Part shown: positions 47,160 to 55,749 of the stretch, one piece after another | How positions within the stretch are numbered: the first letter of the stretch is position 1 | How the letters are laid out: each line of letters starts with the position of its first letter | Source: Planctomycetota bacterium | GTDB taxonomy: Bacteria; Planctomycetota; UBA1135 | Direction: 5' to 3' | DNA length: 64,000 nt | Assembly (NCBI GenBank): GCA_018671175.1 | Contig: JABHIE010000031.1 | Coordinates: 168,128-232,127, forward strand | Position numbers and translations under genes: made by a program | The notes under the pieces: generated by a model | The model's input: only the letters and a program-made list of their open reading frames with translations | What the model was told of the DNA's origin: nothing | Databases searched by the model: none

Positions 47160-47193
47160 TCCCAAGCAGCTGATTGCACCCCCTACAACAGAC

Positions 47194-50100
47194 ATGTACA
47201 AATTCATCCTTCCCGCTTTACTCCTTTTCGCAGGTGTTGGTACTTCATGCCTCTCGGAGCAAGTCGATCTTTCTCCTGACAGTGGCAACTTTCAGGTGCT
47301 CGCGACAGATTTAAATGATGACGATGTTTGGGCCTTAAATCGGTCCATCACACTTACATTCAATAATCCCATCGACCCTGATTCCGTCGGGTTTCACTCG
47401 GTGGTGATACGCCCACTTGATAATAATCAAGTCTCGGGTCAACCTGTGACAGGCATGTTTGAGTTGTTGGCAGACGGCTACGGCAACGCAGATCAGGCGA
47501 TTCGTTTCTGGCCTGCCTGTGCTTCACATTCTGAGAGTGGAGGTGATGGTGGGCTCATTGCGGGTGGTGTTGACTATGAGTTGCTTCTGCCCACTTCTTC
47601 GGATGCTTCCGCAGTACTTCGTGATACGGCTGGGCACCCCTTGTCGCTTGGCCTTCGCCGTACTTTCCGTACCCCTATTCCTCCAGCCGAAGAGACATAT
47701 CTCGATTTGGCTTTGGGGCCGCTCCATATTTTGGCCGTAGACTTCCCTGAGCGTTTAAACCTCTTCACTGAGGGTGAGCCTTCAGATGTCGTTGTTACTT
47801 TCGACCAAGATTTAGAGCCTGGCATCAGCAATCTTAATTCGGATTCACTATGGCTGGAATATACACTTGATGCTGCGTTTGGGAGCTCACCAGATGAGAC
47901 CAAGCGTGTCCCCGTTCGTTATTTCTTGTTAGGCAATTGTGCGCCTACGGCTGTTCAGGTCGTGATGCGACCTCTCGGCATTTTGCCTCCTGACGCTTTA
48001 TTTCGTGTTGTCATGGCTCCGACACTCCGTGATTTGTCGGGTGAAACCAATTCCCTTTTCTCCTTTTCGGCGGAGTCTCGATCGGAATCGCTATTAGACC
48101 TTTACAACACTACAGCGCCCGTGGGCGATGAAAGCATGGTTGACGAGTTTATGGATAACTTCCTAGATACCTCGCATATTGATCTTTCTGCCACGCTTTA
48201 TGCACCGCAAGCTTCACCTCGCGATGGTGCAATGCATGCTTCGATGAGTTTTCCCGGAGAGGCCGTTGCGCAAGATAAAAATTTCTGGCTCGGCAACAAT
48301 GAAGTGAAATACATTGATACTGATGGGGTAAAGACTGTAACGGATTCCAATCAAGAGGTTTTCCCTGTCAACGATGGTGTCCTGTATCTGAACAACTTGA
48401 CTATTGAAGCCGGCGCCACTTTGCGAGGCCAGGGCTCCAATCCGCTTCAAATTTATGTTGTCGGCGATATTTTTGTCTATGGCACAATTGATGTTAGCGG
48501 TGACCCCGCTCCTTCTACTGTGACCGGTAATCGCCCTGACCAACCCGAATATGGCGCCAGCGGCCAATGTGGTGGTGGTGCAGGCGGTTCTGCTTCCTTA
48601 GACATTTCCCAAGAGACATTCTTTGGCGAGAATGGTTTTTCACCCTTTGGCCTTACTCTTTCCCAAGGCGGGCAAGGCGGTGAGGGCGGTTATCAGAGAT
48701 ACGACCAACTTGCTACGCCTTCTACTTCTAACTTGCTTGTTGGTGGTGGAGGTGGCGGTGCTTTCGCTGGCGGCCCCAATGAGGCTGTTTTCTTCGCGGG
48801 ATGGTTTGGGGCTTTAAACCCAGACACTTTCGACAACGCAGGCCCTGACCTCAATTCTCAACGCCATACGGCCTTCTTGCATAATGACGCTCGCAGTTTT
48901 GCGATGTTCCAAGGTGCAGAACAGGGCTTGCGTGGCGCTGGTGGTCTCTTAGATATCGGCCCTATGGGTGGTGCGGGTGGCACTTACGGAATGGAACTCG
49001 GCGATCGTATGCAAGACCCAGCAGACGACGATGATACTTGGGATCCTGCCTGGACTTCTGCTGACCCGACCCCTCCATTCGAATTGGGTCACCCAACAGA
49101 TGGCCCCGACGGTGGTGCAGGCGGTGTCGACTATGCCAGCGCCGAGGATTGCTTCTTTGGGCGGCAATTCATTTACTTGCTTGACGAGCAGAGCGGTCAA
49201 GCTGTTCAGAGCGTCAAAGACGGCGCATTGCTCACTCCATGGGCGGGTGCAGGTGGCGGCGCTTCGGGTGATTCGCATACAGTGATTCGCAAAGACCTTG
49301 ATGGCGATACCGTTCTTGATGATGTCGGCAATTTCTGGCCAGACCCAGAATTTCCAACTGGCACGACGGGTGATTATTACAAGGGTGCCCCTGGTGGCGG
49401 TGGCGGGGGGCAACTCCTGCTCATGTCTCTTGGTGGTATCGTCTTTGGCGAATCCTCCTCACTTTTGGCTTGTGGAGGCTCAGGTGCTGGTGGTGAATCG
49501 ACTTCCGACGGCCCTGGTTTGGGTACAACCACCCAGATCTCAGGCTCTGGCGGTGGTTCAGGTGGGCACATCGTCCTGCACTCTTCAACGGGTATAGATT
49601 TTTCTGCAATCCCTTTAGCTGGTCTTGGCAACTGGGCTGACCCAGACAACTTTTTAGCCGACGCCTCAGCTTCATCCTTTGCGTTGCGTGCCATTGGCGG
49701 CCGTAGGGGCTGGGCTTTCTCATCGGCTAATAGTGACCTTATTGGTGGCAAAGATGGCTACGACGGTAACGGTACATATCAGGCCGGGCGTGGTGGTGCA
49801 GGTGGTAATGGCGTGATTCAAATCCATGTCCCAAATCCTCTTACCGACATTATCTACCACCCTTCCGTGGAAGTAGATATTAACAATTACCTGACGGCAG
49901 GTGATCCGACGGCACCTTTTGCCTTTACCGACCGCTTGAGCGAGGTGTTGGGGCTTTTCAGTGTTCCTCAGTCATTTTCTCTTGTCCCGATGTATTCAGC
50001 TGAGAGTCAGTTCCAGAGTGAATGGATCGACACGGGCTTGGCCTATTTGCGTGCACCAAACGCCTTGTTGGATTACCCAATCTTCTCTGAGGCTAACTCA

Positions 50101-50736
50101 AGTTTTGTCGGCATTGATCCTGCGGGGTTGATTAGCCGAGAAGACCGAGGTAGTGGCCAAGGCAATTTCGTTGTACCTGGCGCAGTCGTCATGTCTTCGC
50201 AGGGCGTCGGCTCCGTTTCTGCCTTTGAGGTTACTTTGCCTACAGATGATCTCTTGTTTGCTGTCCCCAAGCGATTCTTGCGTACCCCAAATCTCTTGGT
50301 TGGGTATGACTTTTACCCATCCGCAGCGGTCGCGCCAGATGCTTCATATGAGATTACCTCTGCCTTATATGACTCATCCAGCCAGACCATGACCCTTAGT
50401 ACTTTAATTACTGACGGTTCCATGGCCTTGCTCGCTGGGCCAACACCCGACTGGGAAATTCGTGCTAAGTTCTTCCGCCTCGACACGAGTGGCGTAAAAG
50501 ATCGTTTGCCTGATGATGTGAATGTGAAAATCGAGTTCCAGGGGGCCGCTGAATCGGCAGCCGGGACAAACTCGCCAGATGCCTTGACCGCATGGGTCAC
50601 TGATATGAGTGCTCTTGATGGCAGCCGCTTCTTCCGGTACCGCGTGACATTCGACCTTGATGCTCAAGGCGTCAGCGTTGACTTAAACTATGAAGAGCCA
50701 TCTTTGGGGTATATAAAAGTACCATTTGGCTGGTAA
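47194..50736 (+). CDS. Giant Ig-like/glycine-rich surface lipoprotein, class B, copy 1
   Basis: ATG 47194 gives signal MYKFILPALLLFAGVGTSC and a 1180-aa lipoprotein. Two Ig-like domains (ITLTFNNPIDPDSVGFHSV, about 50-165; VVTFDQDLEP, about 195-290) precede a core (about 455-880) with repeated Gly-rich blocks such as GGGGGGQLLLMSLGGI and GSGGGSGGHIVLHSSTGI, alternating with short beta strands in a beta-helix-like pattern. The C-terminal module (FQGAAES ... FRYRVTF ... YEEPSLGYIKV) matches that of the class A proteins. LP4 follows after three bases. The function is unknown. Confidence 0.82.
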   Translation: MYKFILPALLLFAGVGTSCLSEQVDLSPDSGNFQVLATDLNDDDVWALNRSITLTFNNPIDPDSVGFHSVVIRPLDNNQVSGQPVTGMFELLADGYGNADQAIRFWPACASHSESGGDGGLIAGGVDYELLLPTSSDASAVLRDTAGHPLSLGLRRTFRTPIPPAEETYLDLALGPLHILAVDFPERLNLFTEGEPSDVVVTFDQDLEPGISNLNSDSLWLEYTLDAAFGSSPDETKRVPVRYFLLGNCAPTAVQVVMRPLGILPPDALFRVVMAPTLRDLSGETNSLFSFSAESRSESLLDLYNTTAPVGDESMVDEFMDNFLDTSHIDLSATLYAPQASPRDGAMHASMSFPGEAVAQDKNFWLGNNEVKYIDTDGVKTVTDSNQEVFPVNDGVLYLNNLTIEAGATLRGQGSNPLQIYVVGDIFVYGTIDVSGDPAPSTVTGNRPDQPEYGASGQCGGGAGGSASLDISQETFFGENGFSPFGLTLSQGGQGGEGGYQRYDQLATPSTSNLLVGGGGGGAFAGGPNEAVFFAGWFGALNPDTFDNAGPDLNSQRHTAFLHNDARSFAMFQGAEQGLRGAGGLLDIGPMGGAGGTYGMELGDRMQDPADDDDTWDPAWTSADPTPPFELGHPTDGPDGGAGGVDYASAEDCFFGRQFIYLLDEQSGQAVQSVKDGALLTPWAGAGGGASGDSHTVIRKDLDGDTVLDDVGNFWPDPEFPTGTTGDYYKGAPGGGGGGQLLLMSLGGIVFGESSSLLACGGSGAGGESTSDGPGLGTTTQISGSGGGSGGHIVLHSSTGIDFSAIPLAGLGNWADPDNFLADASASSFALRAIGGRRGWAFSSANSDLIGGKDGYDGNGTYQAGRGGAGGNGVIQIHVPNPLTDIIYHPSVEVDINNYLTAGDPTAPFAFTDRLSEVLGLFSVPQSFSLVPMYSAESQFQSEWIDTGLAYLRAPNALLDYPIFSEANSSFVGIDPAGLISREDRGSGQGNFVVPGAVVMSSQGVGSVSAFEVTLPTDDLLFAVPKRFLRTPNLLVGYDFYPSAAVAPDASYEITSALYDSSSQTMTLSTLITDGSMALLAGPTPDWEIRAKFFRLDTSGVKDRLPDDVNVKIEFQGAAESAAGTNSPDALTAWVTDMSALDGSRFFRYRVTFDLDAQGVSVDLNYEEPSLGYIKVPFGW

Positions 50737-50739
50737 GCC

Positions 50740-51540
50740 ATGCTTGCCTTTCGGTGCCCCCGCGCTTTGTCTTATTGCGTGGGGGCACTCTTTTTGTCAG
50801 CCCTTTCATGCTCGCAAGAGAATGCTAGCGAGCCGCAGCCTTTAATGATTACAGGCTGGTCTGGGGCGCTGGTTCCTGTGCTTCCGCTAGACCAGCCCGT
50901 TCAGATTCTATTCAGTGAACCCATTTTGGCGCCTGTTCCCTTTTCTTGGTCTCTTGCAACGGCTACTGGTATTCCTGTAGAGGGGCTCCGGGTAGAGAGC
51001 AGCCGTTCAGAATTGCGTTTGCACCCGCGGTTGCCCAATTGTATTGACCTTAGCGGAGGCTCTTTTCTTCCAGATTCAGATTACATTCTTCATTTTGCGG
51101 CACTTCCCGCGCTTGCATCTCTTCGATCACATTCGGGTGCGGCTTTCCTGGAAACGCAGCAGCTTCACTTTCGCACAGCTCCCTTAAATTCTCCTCGAGC
51201 GCTTTCAGGCCTCGGTGGCGTGCCTTTGCGTCCGAAGCTGCCGGCCATGGCGCCTTTGTGGGCTAAGGGAGGTCTTCTTCGCATCCCGTTTGACGGCGCC
51301 TTCGATCCGCGAAGCCTAAAAGAAGGCGCGCGTTGGGTTCGCGCCTCGGATGGAAGTGAGCGAGTGGTCTCGCTCACTTTGGCCTCCAACAATTTTTATG
51401 GATCTGTTCTTGAAGCGCAACTCGGCGTAGAAATGGGGTGGGGCGTTTTTGAATTACCGCTTTCAATTGTTTCAGCTAGTGGCGAGCCCTTGGCTGAGCC
51501 TTTCCGTCAATTTCGAGTGAAGGTCCTTCTCGCACCATGA
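50740..51540 (+). CDS. Small Ig-like lipoprotein coupled to the prepilin peptidase
   Basis: The 266-aa protein has a signal with lipobox LSALSC (about residues 18-23) and resembles the Ig-like N-terminal parts of the big neighbours: QPVQILFSEPILAP, LRLHPRLPNC, FLPDSDYILHF, then a second unit with RIPFDGAFDPRSLKEGARWVR. It has no Gly-rich core. The start is three bases after the preceding lipoprotein gene and the stop overlaps the prepilin peptidase start (ATGA), so all three are probably one unit. The function is unknown. Confidence 0.75.
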   Translation: MLAFRCPRALSYCVGALFLSALSCSQENASEPQPLMITGWSGALVPVLPLDQPVQILFSEPILAPVPFSWSLATATGIPVEGLRVESSRSELRLHPRLPNCIDLSGGSFLPDSDYILHFAALPALASLRSHSGAAFLETQQLHFRTAPLNSPRALSGLGGVPLRPKLPAMAPLWAKGGLLRIPFDGAFDPRSLKEGARWVRASDGSERVVSLTLASNNFYGSVLEAQLGVEMGWGVFELPLSIVSASGEPLAEPFRQFRVKVLLAP

Positions 51541-52526
51541 TGCTTTGGCTTCACCTTCAAAGCCAACCTGGGTTGCTTTTGGCTATTCTCATTCTCTTAG
51601 GAATGATTCTTGGTTCATTTGCCTCAGCAGCAATTTGGCGCATTCCACAAGAGGGCATCAGCCTGTTGCGTCCGAAGCGCTCTTTTTGTCCACTGTGCGA
51701 GACCCAATTGGCTTGGTTTGAAAACATTCCGATTCTTAGTTGGCTCTTTTCACTTGGTCGTTGCCGGCATTGCAAAGAGAGCTATGGGTTTCAGTATCTG
51801 GGCTGCGAATTGTCGCTGGCGGTTCTAATAGGCTTGACGAGCTTGACTTGGGCCGCACAGGCGCATTCGCCGTTTCCACTTTTATTTATGGTGGTGACGA
51901 TTACAGCTTTGTTTATTGCGGCTGCGATTGACTGGCAACATTTCATCCTCCCAGACGGAATTACACTCGGCGGGATCCCATTCGGCATCTTGGTCGCTTG
52001 GCTAGCCCCAAGCTTTCAAGTGTGGGATTTGCCCCAACACACGCCTTGGGGGGCGGCACTTTTAGGTTTTTCTGAAAAAGACGCGCTCCTAACTCTTTCT
52101 ATTGCCTCATCCTGCGTCAGTGCGCTACTTTCTTTCGTTTTCCTATTTGGAATCCGCCAAGTTTTTTCTTATCTTTTAAGGCAGGAAGCACTGGGGCTAG
52201 GCGATGTCAAACTCCTTACTGCAACAGGCGCTCTCCTCGGCTTGGAGGCCACACTGTGGGCCTTTCTCATAGCCGTCTTTCTTGGTTCCGTTTTGGGTCT
52301 CATGCGCATTTCCGCGCTGATCTGTTTTCTCGCATTTCGCCATCAACGGCGAGGGGGTGCTTACTCCGTCGCAAAGGCGATTTCTCGAGGTTATCGGATT
52401 GGTCGCGTCATCCCATTTGGCCCGCCTTTGGTTATGGGGATTTTGATTTTCCTCATGGCACCTGCTCAGGTTCATTCCTTCTTTACGGAAGACTGGCCCG
52501 GGCTTCTTAGTCAACTTCTGTCCTAG
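51537..52526 (+). CDS. pilD: Prepilin leader peptidase/N-methyltransferase
   Basis: The aspartic peptidase processes type IV prepilins and pseudopilins at the inner membrane. The 329 aa show GMILGSFASAAIWRIP, the cytoplasmic CPLC ... CRHC zinc/methyltransferase region, AAIDWQHFILPDGI with the first catalytic Asp, and ALGLGDVKLLTATGALLG with the GxGD Asp. There are about eight hydrophobic segments. The four-base overlap with a lipoprotein gene is unusual. The likely substrate in this window is the pseudopilin at 55297. Confidence 0.93.
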   Translation: MMLWLHLQSQPGLLLAILILLGMILGSFASAAIWRIPQEGISLLRPKRSFCPLCETQLAWFENIPILSWLFSLGRCRHCKESYGFQYLGCELSLAVLIGLTSLTWAAQAHSPFPLLFMVVTITALFIAAAIDWQHFILPDGITLGGIPFGILVAWLAPSFQVWDLPQHTPWGAALLGFSEKDALLTLSIASSCVSALLSFVFLFGIRQVFSYLLRQEALGLGDVKLLTATGALLGLEATLWAFLIAVFLGSVLGLMRISALICFLAFRHQRRGGAYSVAKAISRGYRIGRVIPFGPPLVMGILIFLMAPAQVHSFFTEDWPGLLSQLLS

Positions 52527-52544
52527 CACTCTCGCCCTTCCATC

Positions 52545-53228
52545 ATGATGAAGACATCCTTGCTCCTCGTTCTTCTGGCTCTTTTGCCAGCTTGCCAAAC
52601 TGGCGTCAATCAGCAACTTGCTGATGCCGATCGTCAACTCGAATCCTATCAAACGGTAAACAATCAGTTGCTCACTGAGCGTGAGCGCGTTCGCGCCGAA
52701 AACGCATCTCTTACAGAGCAGCTGTCTTTTGAGCACCAGCGCGCCAGCGACCTCTCGCAACGCGTTGGCGTTATGGAAGCCGACTTGGCCGCTCGCGATG
52801 CCGAAGTCGACACTTTGCGTTCCGCCTTCGATGGCACTGGCGTTGGCGTAGAGCGCCGTGGTGATTACCTCGTGCTCGATTTACCATCGGCTCTTTCCTT
52901 TGATTCTGGCCGTGATAAATTGACGGCTAAGGGCAAGGCAGCTCTCAAGGTCGTGGCTGCTACTTTGCAGGCTGATTATGCTGACAAAATCTTTTGGGTC
53001 GAAGGCCACACCGACAACGACCCCATTAAGAAGTCAAAGTGGTCATCTAACCTTCAGCTTTCTGTCGCTCGCTCGATGGCTGTCATCACTTACCTCACAA
53101 AAGATATGGGCCTCGATTGGGGTTCCTTTCGCGTCGCGGGGCATGGTGAGTGGAGCCCTAAGTCAGACAACAATACTAAAAAGGGCAAGGCCAGCAATCG
53201 CCGCGTTGAGATCATCCTCCTAGGCTAG
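52545..53228 (+). CDS. OmpA/Pal-type peptidoglycan-associated lipoprotein
   Basis: The 227-aa protein has a signal with lipobox LLPAC (about 13-17), a coiled coil (about 25-90: QLADADRQLESYQTVNNQLL ... LAARDAEVDTLR) and a C-terminal OmpA domain: ALSFDSGRDKLTAKGKAAL, VEGHTDNDPI, and GHGEWSPKSDNNTKKGKASNRRVEI. The long coiled coil before the OmpA domain resembles MotB/TolB-complex-like anchors more than classical Pal. It would bridge the outer membrane and peptidoglycan. A strong intrinsic terminator follows. Confidence 0.9.
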   Translation: MMKTSLLLVLLALLPACQTGVNQQLADADRQLESYQTVNNQLLTERERVRAENASLTEQLSFEHQRASDLSQRVGVMEADLAARDAEVDTLRSAFDGTGVGVERRGDYLVLDLPSALSFDSGRDKLTAKGKAALKVVAATLQADYADKIFWVEGHTDNDPIKKSKWSSNLQLSVARSMAVITYLTKDMGLDWGSFRVAGHGEWSPKSDNNTKKGKASNRRVEIILLG

Positions 53229-53245
53229 TCAAACTGTGCTAGGCT

Positions 53246-53290
53246 GACGCGTCAGTGTTGCCTAGGCAATACTGGCGCGTCTCTCTTTTC
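53246..53290 (+). terminator. Intrinsic terminator after the OmpA-like gene
   Basis: GACGCGTCAGTGTTGCC (53246-53262) pairs with GGCAATACTGGCGCGTC (53265-53281): 17 positions with two G-U pairs, followed by TCTCTTTT. It isolates the lipoprotein/pilD/ompA block from the second EF-G gene. Confidence 0.85.
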
Positions 53291-53300
53291 CCCCTTGTTA

Positions 53301-53319
53301 ATAGCCGAATAACGGCTAT
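53301..53319 (+). promoter_or_regulatory. Hairpin just upstream of the second EF-G gene
   Basis: ATAGCCG (53301-53307) pairs with CGGCTAT (53313-53319) around AATAA, ending eight bases before the start. The same stretch overlaps a weak promoter candidate, TTGTTA (53295-53300) with TATCCC (53317-53322) at 16-base spacing, which would give an almost leaderless mRNA. Operator or RNA hairpin cannot be distinguished. Confidence 0.3.
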
Positions 53320-53327
53320 CCCTCTTC

Positions 53328-55307
53328 ATGTCCGCCAACGATCTCCACAACATCGCTTTCCTTGGGTCTTCTGATGCCGGGAAAACCTCTCTTGCTGAGG
53401 CCGTCGCATTCCATTTTGGTGCGATCTCTCGACTCGGCAGTGTCTCTGAGGGTACATCGCTTTGCGATTTCACAGCCGAAGAAAAAGCCAAGAAGCATTC
53501 CCTTCTTGCAGCTGTCGTCCATACCGAGTCTTCCCACGGCAAGTTAAATATTATTGATACACCCGGCTACCCTGATTTCTGCGCTGACGCCATTACGGCC
53601 ATGGGCGCTGCTGGCACGGCTGTTATTACTTTGGCTGCACCTCAAAACGGAGTGCCTTTTCATGCGATTCGTCTCTGGAAAATGGCTGGTGCTGCCGGCC
53701 TGGCGCGTGCGGTGGTTCTGACCAAGCTTGATGGTGACAACCTCGATTTAGATACGATTATTAGCAATGTGCAGAGTGCTCTAGGGCAGCGCGTGGTGCC
53801 TTTCACAATGGCAGATGGTGTGGGCGAAGCCTTCACCTCCGTGCAAGTCATGGAAAAGGCCGAAGGCGATGCTCGTACAACACTTGTTGAATCGGTCGTC
53901 GAGGCCGACGACAGTCTCATGGAGCGCTACCTCGAAGAGGGCGACATCTCAGATGCAGAGCTCGAAGAGTTCATGCCGATGGCAATGGCTCGAGGCACAT
54001 TTGCGCCCCTTTTCTGCGTCGACCCACTTCGTGACATTGGCGTGAGCGAGTTCGCCGAATTTATGGTCGACGAGTTTCCAACGGCAACGATGCAGTTAAA
54101 GGCCATGCACTCAGTCAACATTGAAGGTGGCACAAAAGATGAGCGCGTCGTTGCGCGTGTCTGGAAGGTTCTGGTCGACAAGCACCTCGGGCAAATTACT
54201 TATTTGCGCGTGCTTCAAGGCACGATTAAACCTGACAGCCTCTTAATTGATCCTCACACAGAAAAGTCCGTGAAGCTCAATGGCATCCATTACATTGATG
54301 GCAAAGAGTTGATTAAAACCGAAACGGGTATCCCAGGCGACATCATTGCCGTGACGCGAATCGACGACCTTGAAATCGGCGATGTCTTAGTTTCCGAAGG
54401 CACCGCAGAGGCCTATCACTTTCCTTTGCCTGAGCCTTTCTTCTCTTTGGCAGTGCGTCCTGCGAGCCGCGCGGATGAGCAGAAAATTGGTTCTGAATTA
54501 CAAAAGCTCACTCACGAAGACCCGACATTTCATTATCGTCGCGATGCCGACACTCACGAAGCCATTGTTGATGGTCTTTCCGATTTGCATGTCTCAACTT
54601 TGCTCCACCGTTTGTCGGATAGGGGAGTTGAAGTCGAGACTTCCTTGCCGCGTATTCCATACAAGGAAACGGTGACCACACCAGCTGACGGGCATCACAG
54701 GCACAAGAAGCAAACAGGCGGTAAAGGCCAGTTTGCAGAGTGTTACATCCGCATTCGCCCGACAGGTCGCGGGACAGGCTTTGACTTTCAAGACAAGATT
54801 GTCGGTGGCTCGATTCCTCGCAATTTCATCCCTGCCGTTGAAAAAGGCATGAATGAACAAATGATGAATGGAATCATTGCGGGCTCACGCGTCGAAGATG
54901 TTTGCGTCGAGCTTTACGATGGTAAATTTCACGCCGTTGACTCCGACGAGCACTCATTCAAGCAGGCTGGCGCACGGGCGCTGCGTGATGCTTTCCTCAA
55001 AGCGCAGCCTATTTTGCTCGAGCCTTTGATGTCGGTTGAGATCACGGTGCCCTCGCGCTACTTCGGAGATGTTTCCGGCGATTTGAATAACCGCCGAGGG
55101 CAGATTCTAGGCATGGAAGCCGATGGTGATTTTCAGGTCATCAAAGCCAATGTGCCTCTAGTTGAAATGCAAACATACGGCACGCCGTTGCGATCCATGA
55201 CCCATGGTGAGGGCAGTTTCACAATGGCTTTCGATCACTACGATCGGGTGCCATCTCATCTACAAGAGAAAATTGTCAGTGAGCTTGGCTCTCAAGATGA
55301 ACACTAG
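53328..55307 (+). CDS. Elongation factor G paralog, EFG-II-like
   Basis: A 659-aa EF-G family GTPase, clearly diverged from the fusA copy. G1 reads GSSDAGKTSLAEA, switch I is CDFTAEEKAKKHSLL without the RGITI motif, G3 is DTPGYPDF and G4 is TKLD instead of NKMD. This pattern matches the EFG-II class as I remember it (GHSGAGKTTLAEA, IDTPGYADF). Domains III-V are present (LTHEDPTF, GKGQFAECYIRI, LRSMTHGEGSFTMAFDHYDRVP). The role of EFG-II proteins is unclear; some hydrolyse GTP poorly. The pseudopilin start lies within its last codons. Confidence 0.9.
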   Translation: MSANDLHNIAFLGSSDAGKTSLAEAVAFHFGAISRLGSVSEGTSLCDFTAEEKAKKHSLLAAVVHTESSHGKLNIIDTPGYPDFCADAITAMGAAGTAVITLAAPQNGVPFHAIRLWKMAGAAGLARAVVLTKLDGDNLDLDTIISNVQSALGQRVVPFTMADGVGEAFTSVQVMEKAEGDARTTLVESVVEADDSLMERYLEEGDISDAELEEFMPMAMARGTFAPLFCVDPLRDIGVSEFAEFMVDEFPTATMQLKAMHSVNIEGGTKDERVVARVWKVLVDKHLGQITYLRVLQGTIKPDSLLIDPHTEKSVKLNGIHYIDGKELIKTETGIPGDIIAVTRIDDLEIGDVLVSEGTAEAYHFPLPEPFFSLAVRPASRADEQKIGSELQKLTHEDPTFHYRRDADTHEAIVDGLSDLHVSTLLHRLSDRGVEVETSLPRIPYKETVTTPADGHHRHKKQTGGKGQFAECYIRIRPTGRGTGFDFQDKIVGGSIPRNFIPAVEKGMNEQMMNGIIAGSRVEDVCVELYDGKFHAVDSDEHSFKQAGARALRDAFLKAQPILLEPLMSVEITVPSRYFGDVSGDLNNRRGQILGMEADGDFQVIKANVPLVEMQTYGTPLRSMTHGEGSFTMAFDHYDRVPSHLQEKIVSELGSQDEH

Positions 55308-55749
55308 GGGGTTTACCCTACTCGAATTGGTCTTTGTGGTGGCAGCTCTAACTCTTGGGGCTGCCATCCTTCTTCCACGCGGTTTAGAGGCGCGTTTGGT
55401 GCAAAACGAGCTTGCGGCCCAAGAGAGCTTGGCGATGTTTGCTTCGAGCTATGCGGCTTGGTCTCGGCTTGGTTCTGAGCCTGCGGGCTTTCAGGCTTTT
55501 TCGTCGGCGCCGCTTCGCGTAGGCGAAGAAACAGCAGCTCTAAGGCATCCACTCATGCCGCATTGGGCTTTTCGAGCGGGCACGCAAGAGCGGCTTGAGC
55601 ATCAAGGCTATGCCTTCACGCTTCAAGACATAGGGGGGCGCTGGGTCGGCTGTAGAGCTCGCCCGACTTCACAGGGCTATTCTGGGCGAGCGCACTACGA
55701 AATCGCGTTTGAGCCTGGTGCAAAGGTCGAACTAATTAGCGCTCTTTGA
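55297..55749 (+). CDS. Type IV pilin-like / pseudopilin
   Basis: The 150-aa protein starts MNTRGFTLLELVFVVAALTL: a prepilin peptidase site (G-FTLLE, with the Glu5) and a hydrophobic helix at its N-terminus. It overlaps the EF-G gene by 11 bases. The C-terminal part has a Cys and beta-rich character. No other pilus genes are adjacent. The prepilin peptidase at 51537 and the GspC-like PDZ protein at 35661 are the only other type II/IV elements in the window. Its 3' end overlaps tatD on the other strand by 18 bases. Confidence 0.85.
   Translation: MNTRGFTLLELVFVVAALTLGAAILLPRGLEARLVQNELAAQESLAMFASSYAAWSRLGSEPAGFQAFSSAPLRVGEETAALRHPLMPHWAFRAGTQERLEHQGYAFTLQDIGGRWVGCRARPTSQGYSGRAHYEIAFEPGAKVELISAL

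Noticed and set aside
47125-47193. Upstream start of the class B lipoprotein
   Set aside because: It overlaps the end of the preceding gene and would bury the lipoprotein signal; ATG 47194 gives a proper signal with lipobox.
48560-49830. Possible tandem DNA repeats in the Gly-rich core
   Set aside because: The Gly-rich blocks are similar only at protein level; spacing and DNA sequence vary, so no tandem repeat array or CRISPR is present.
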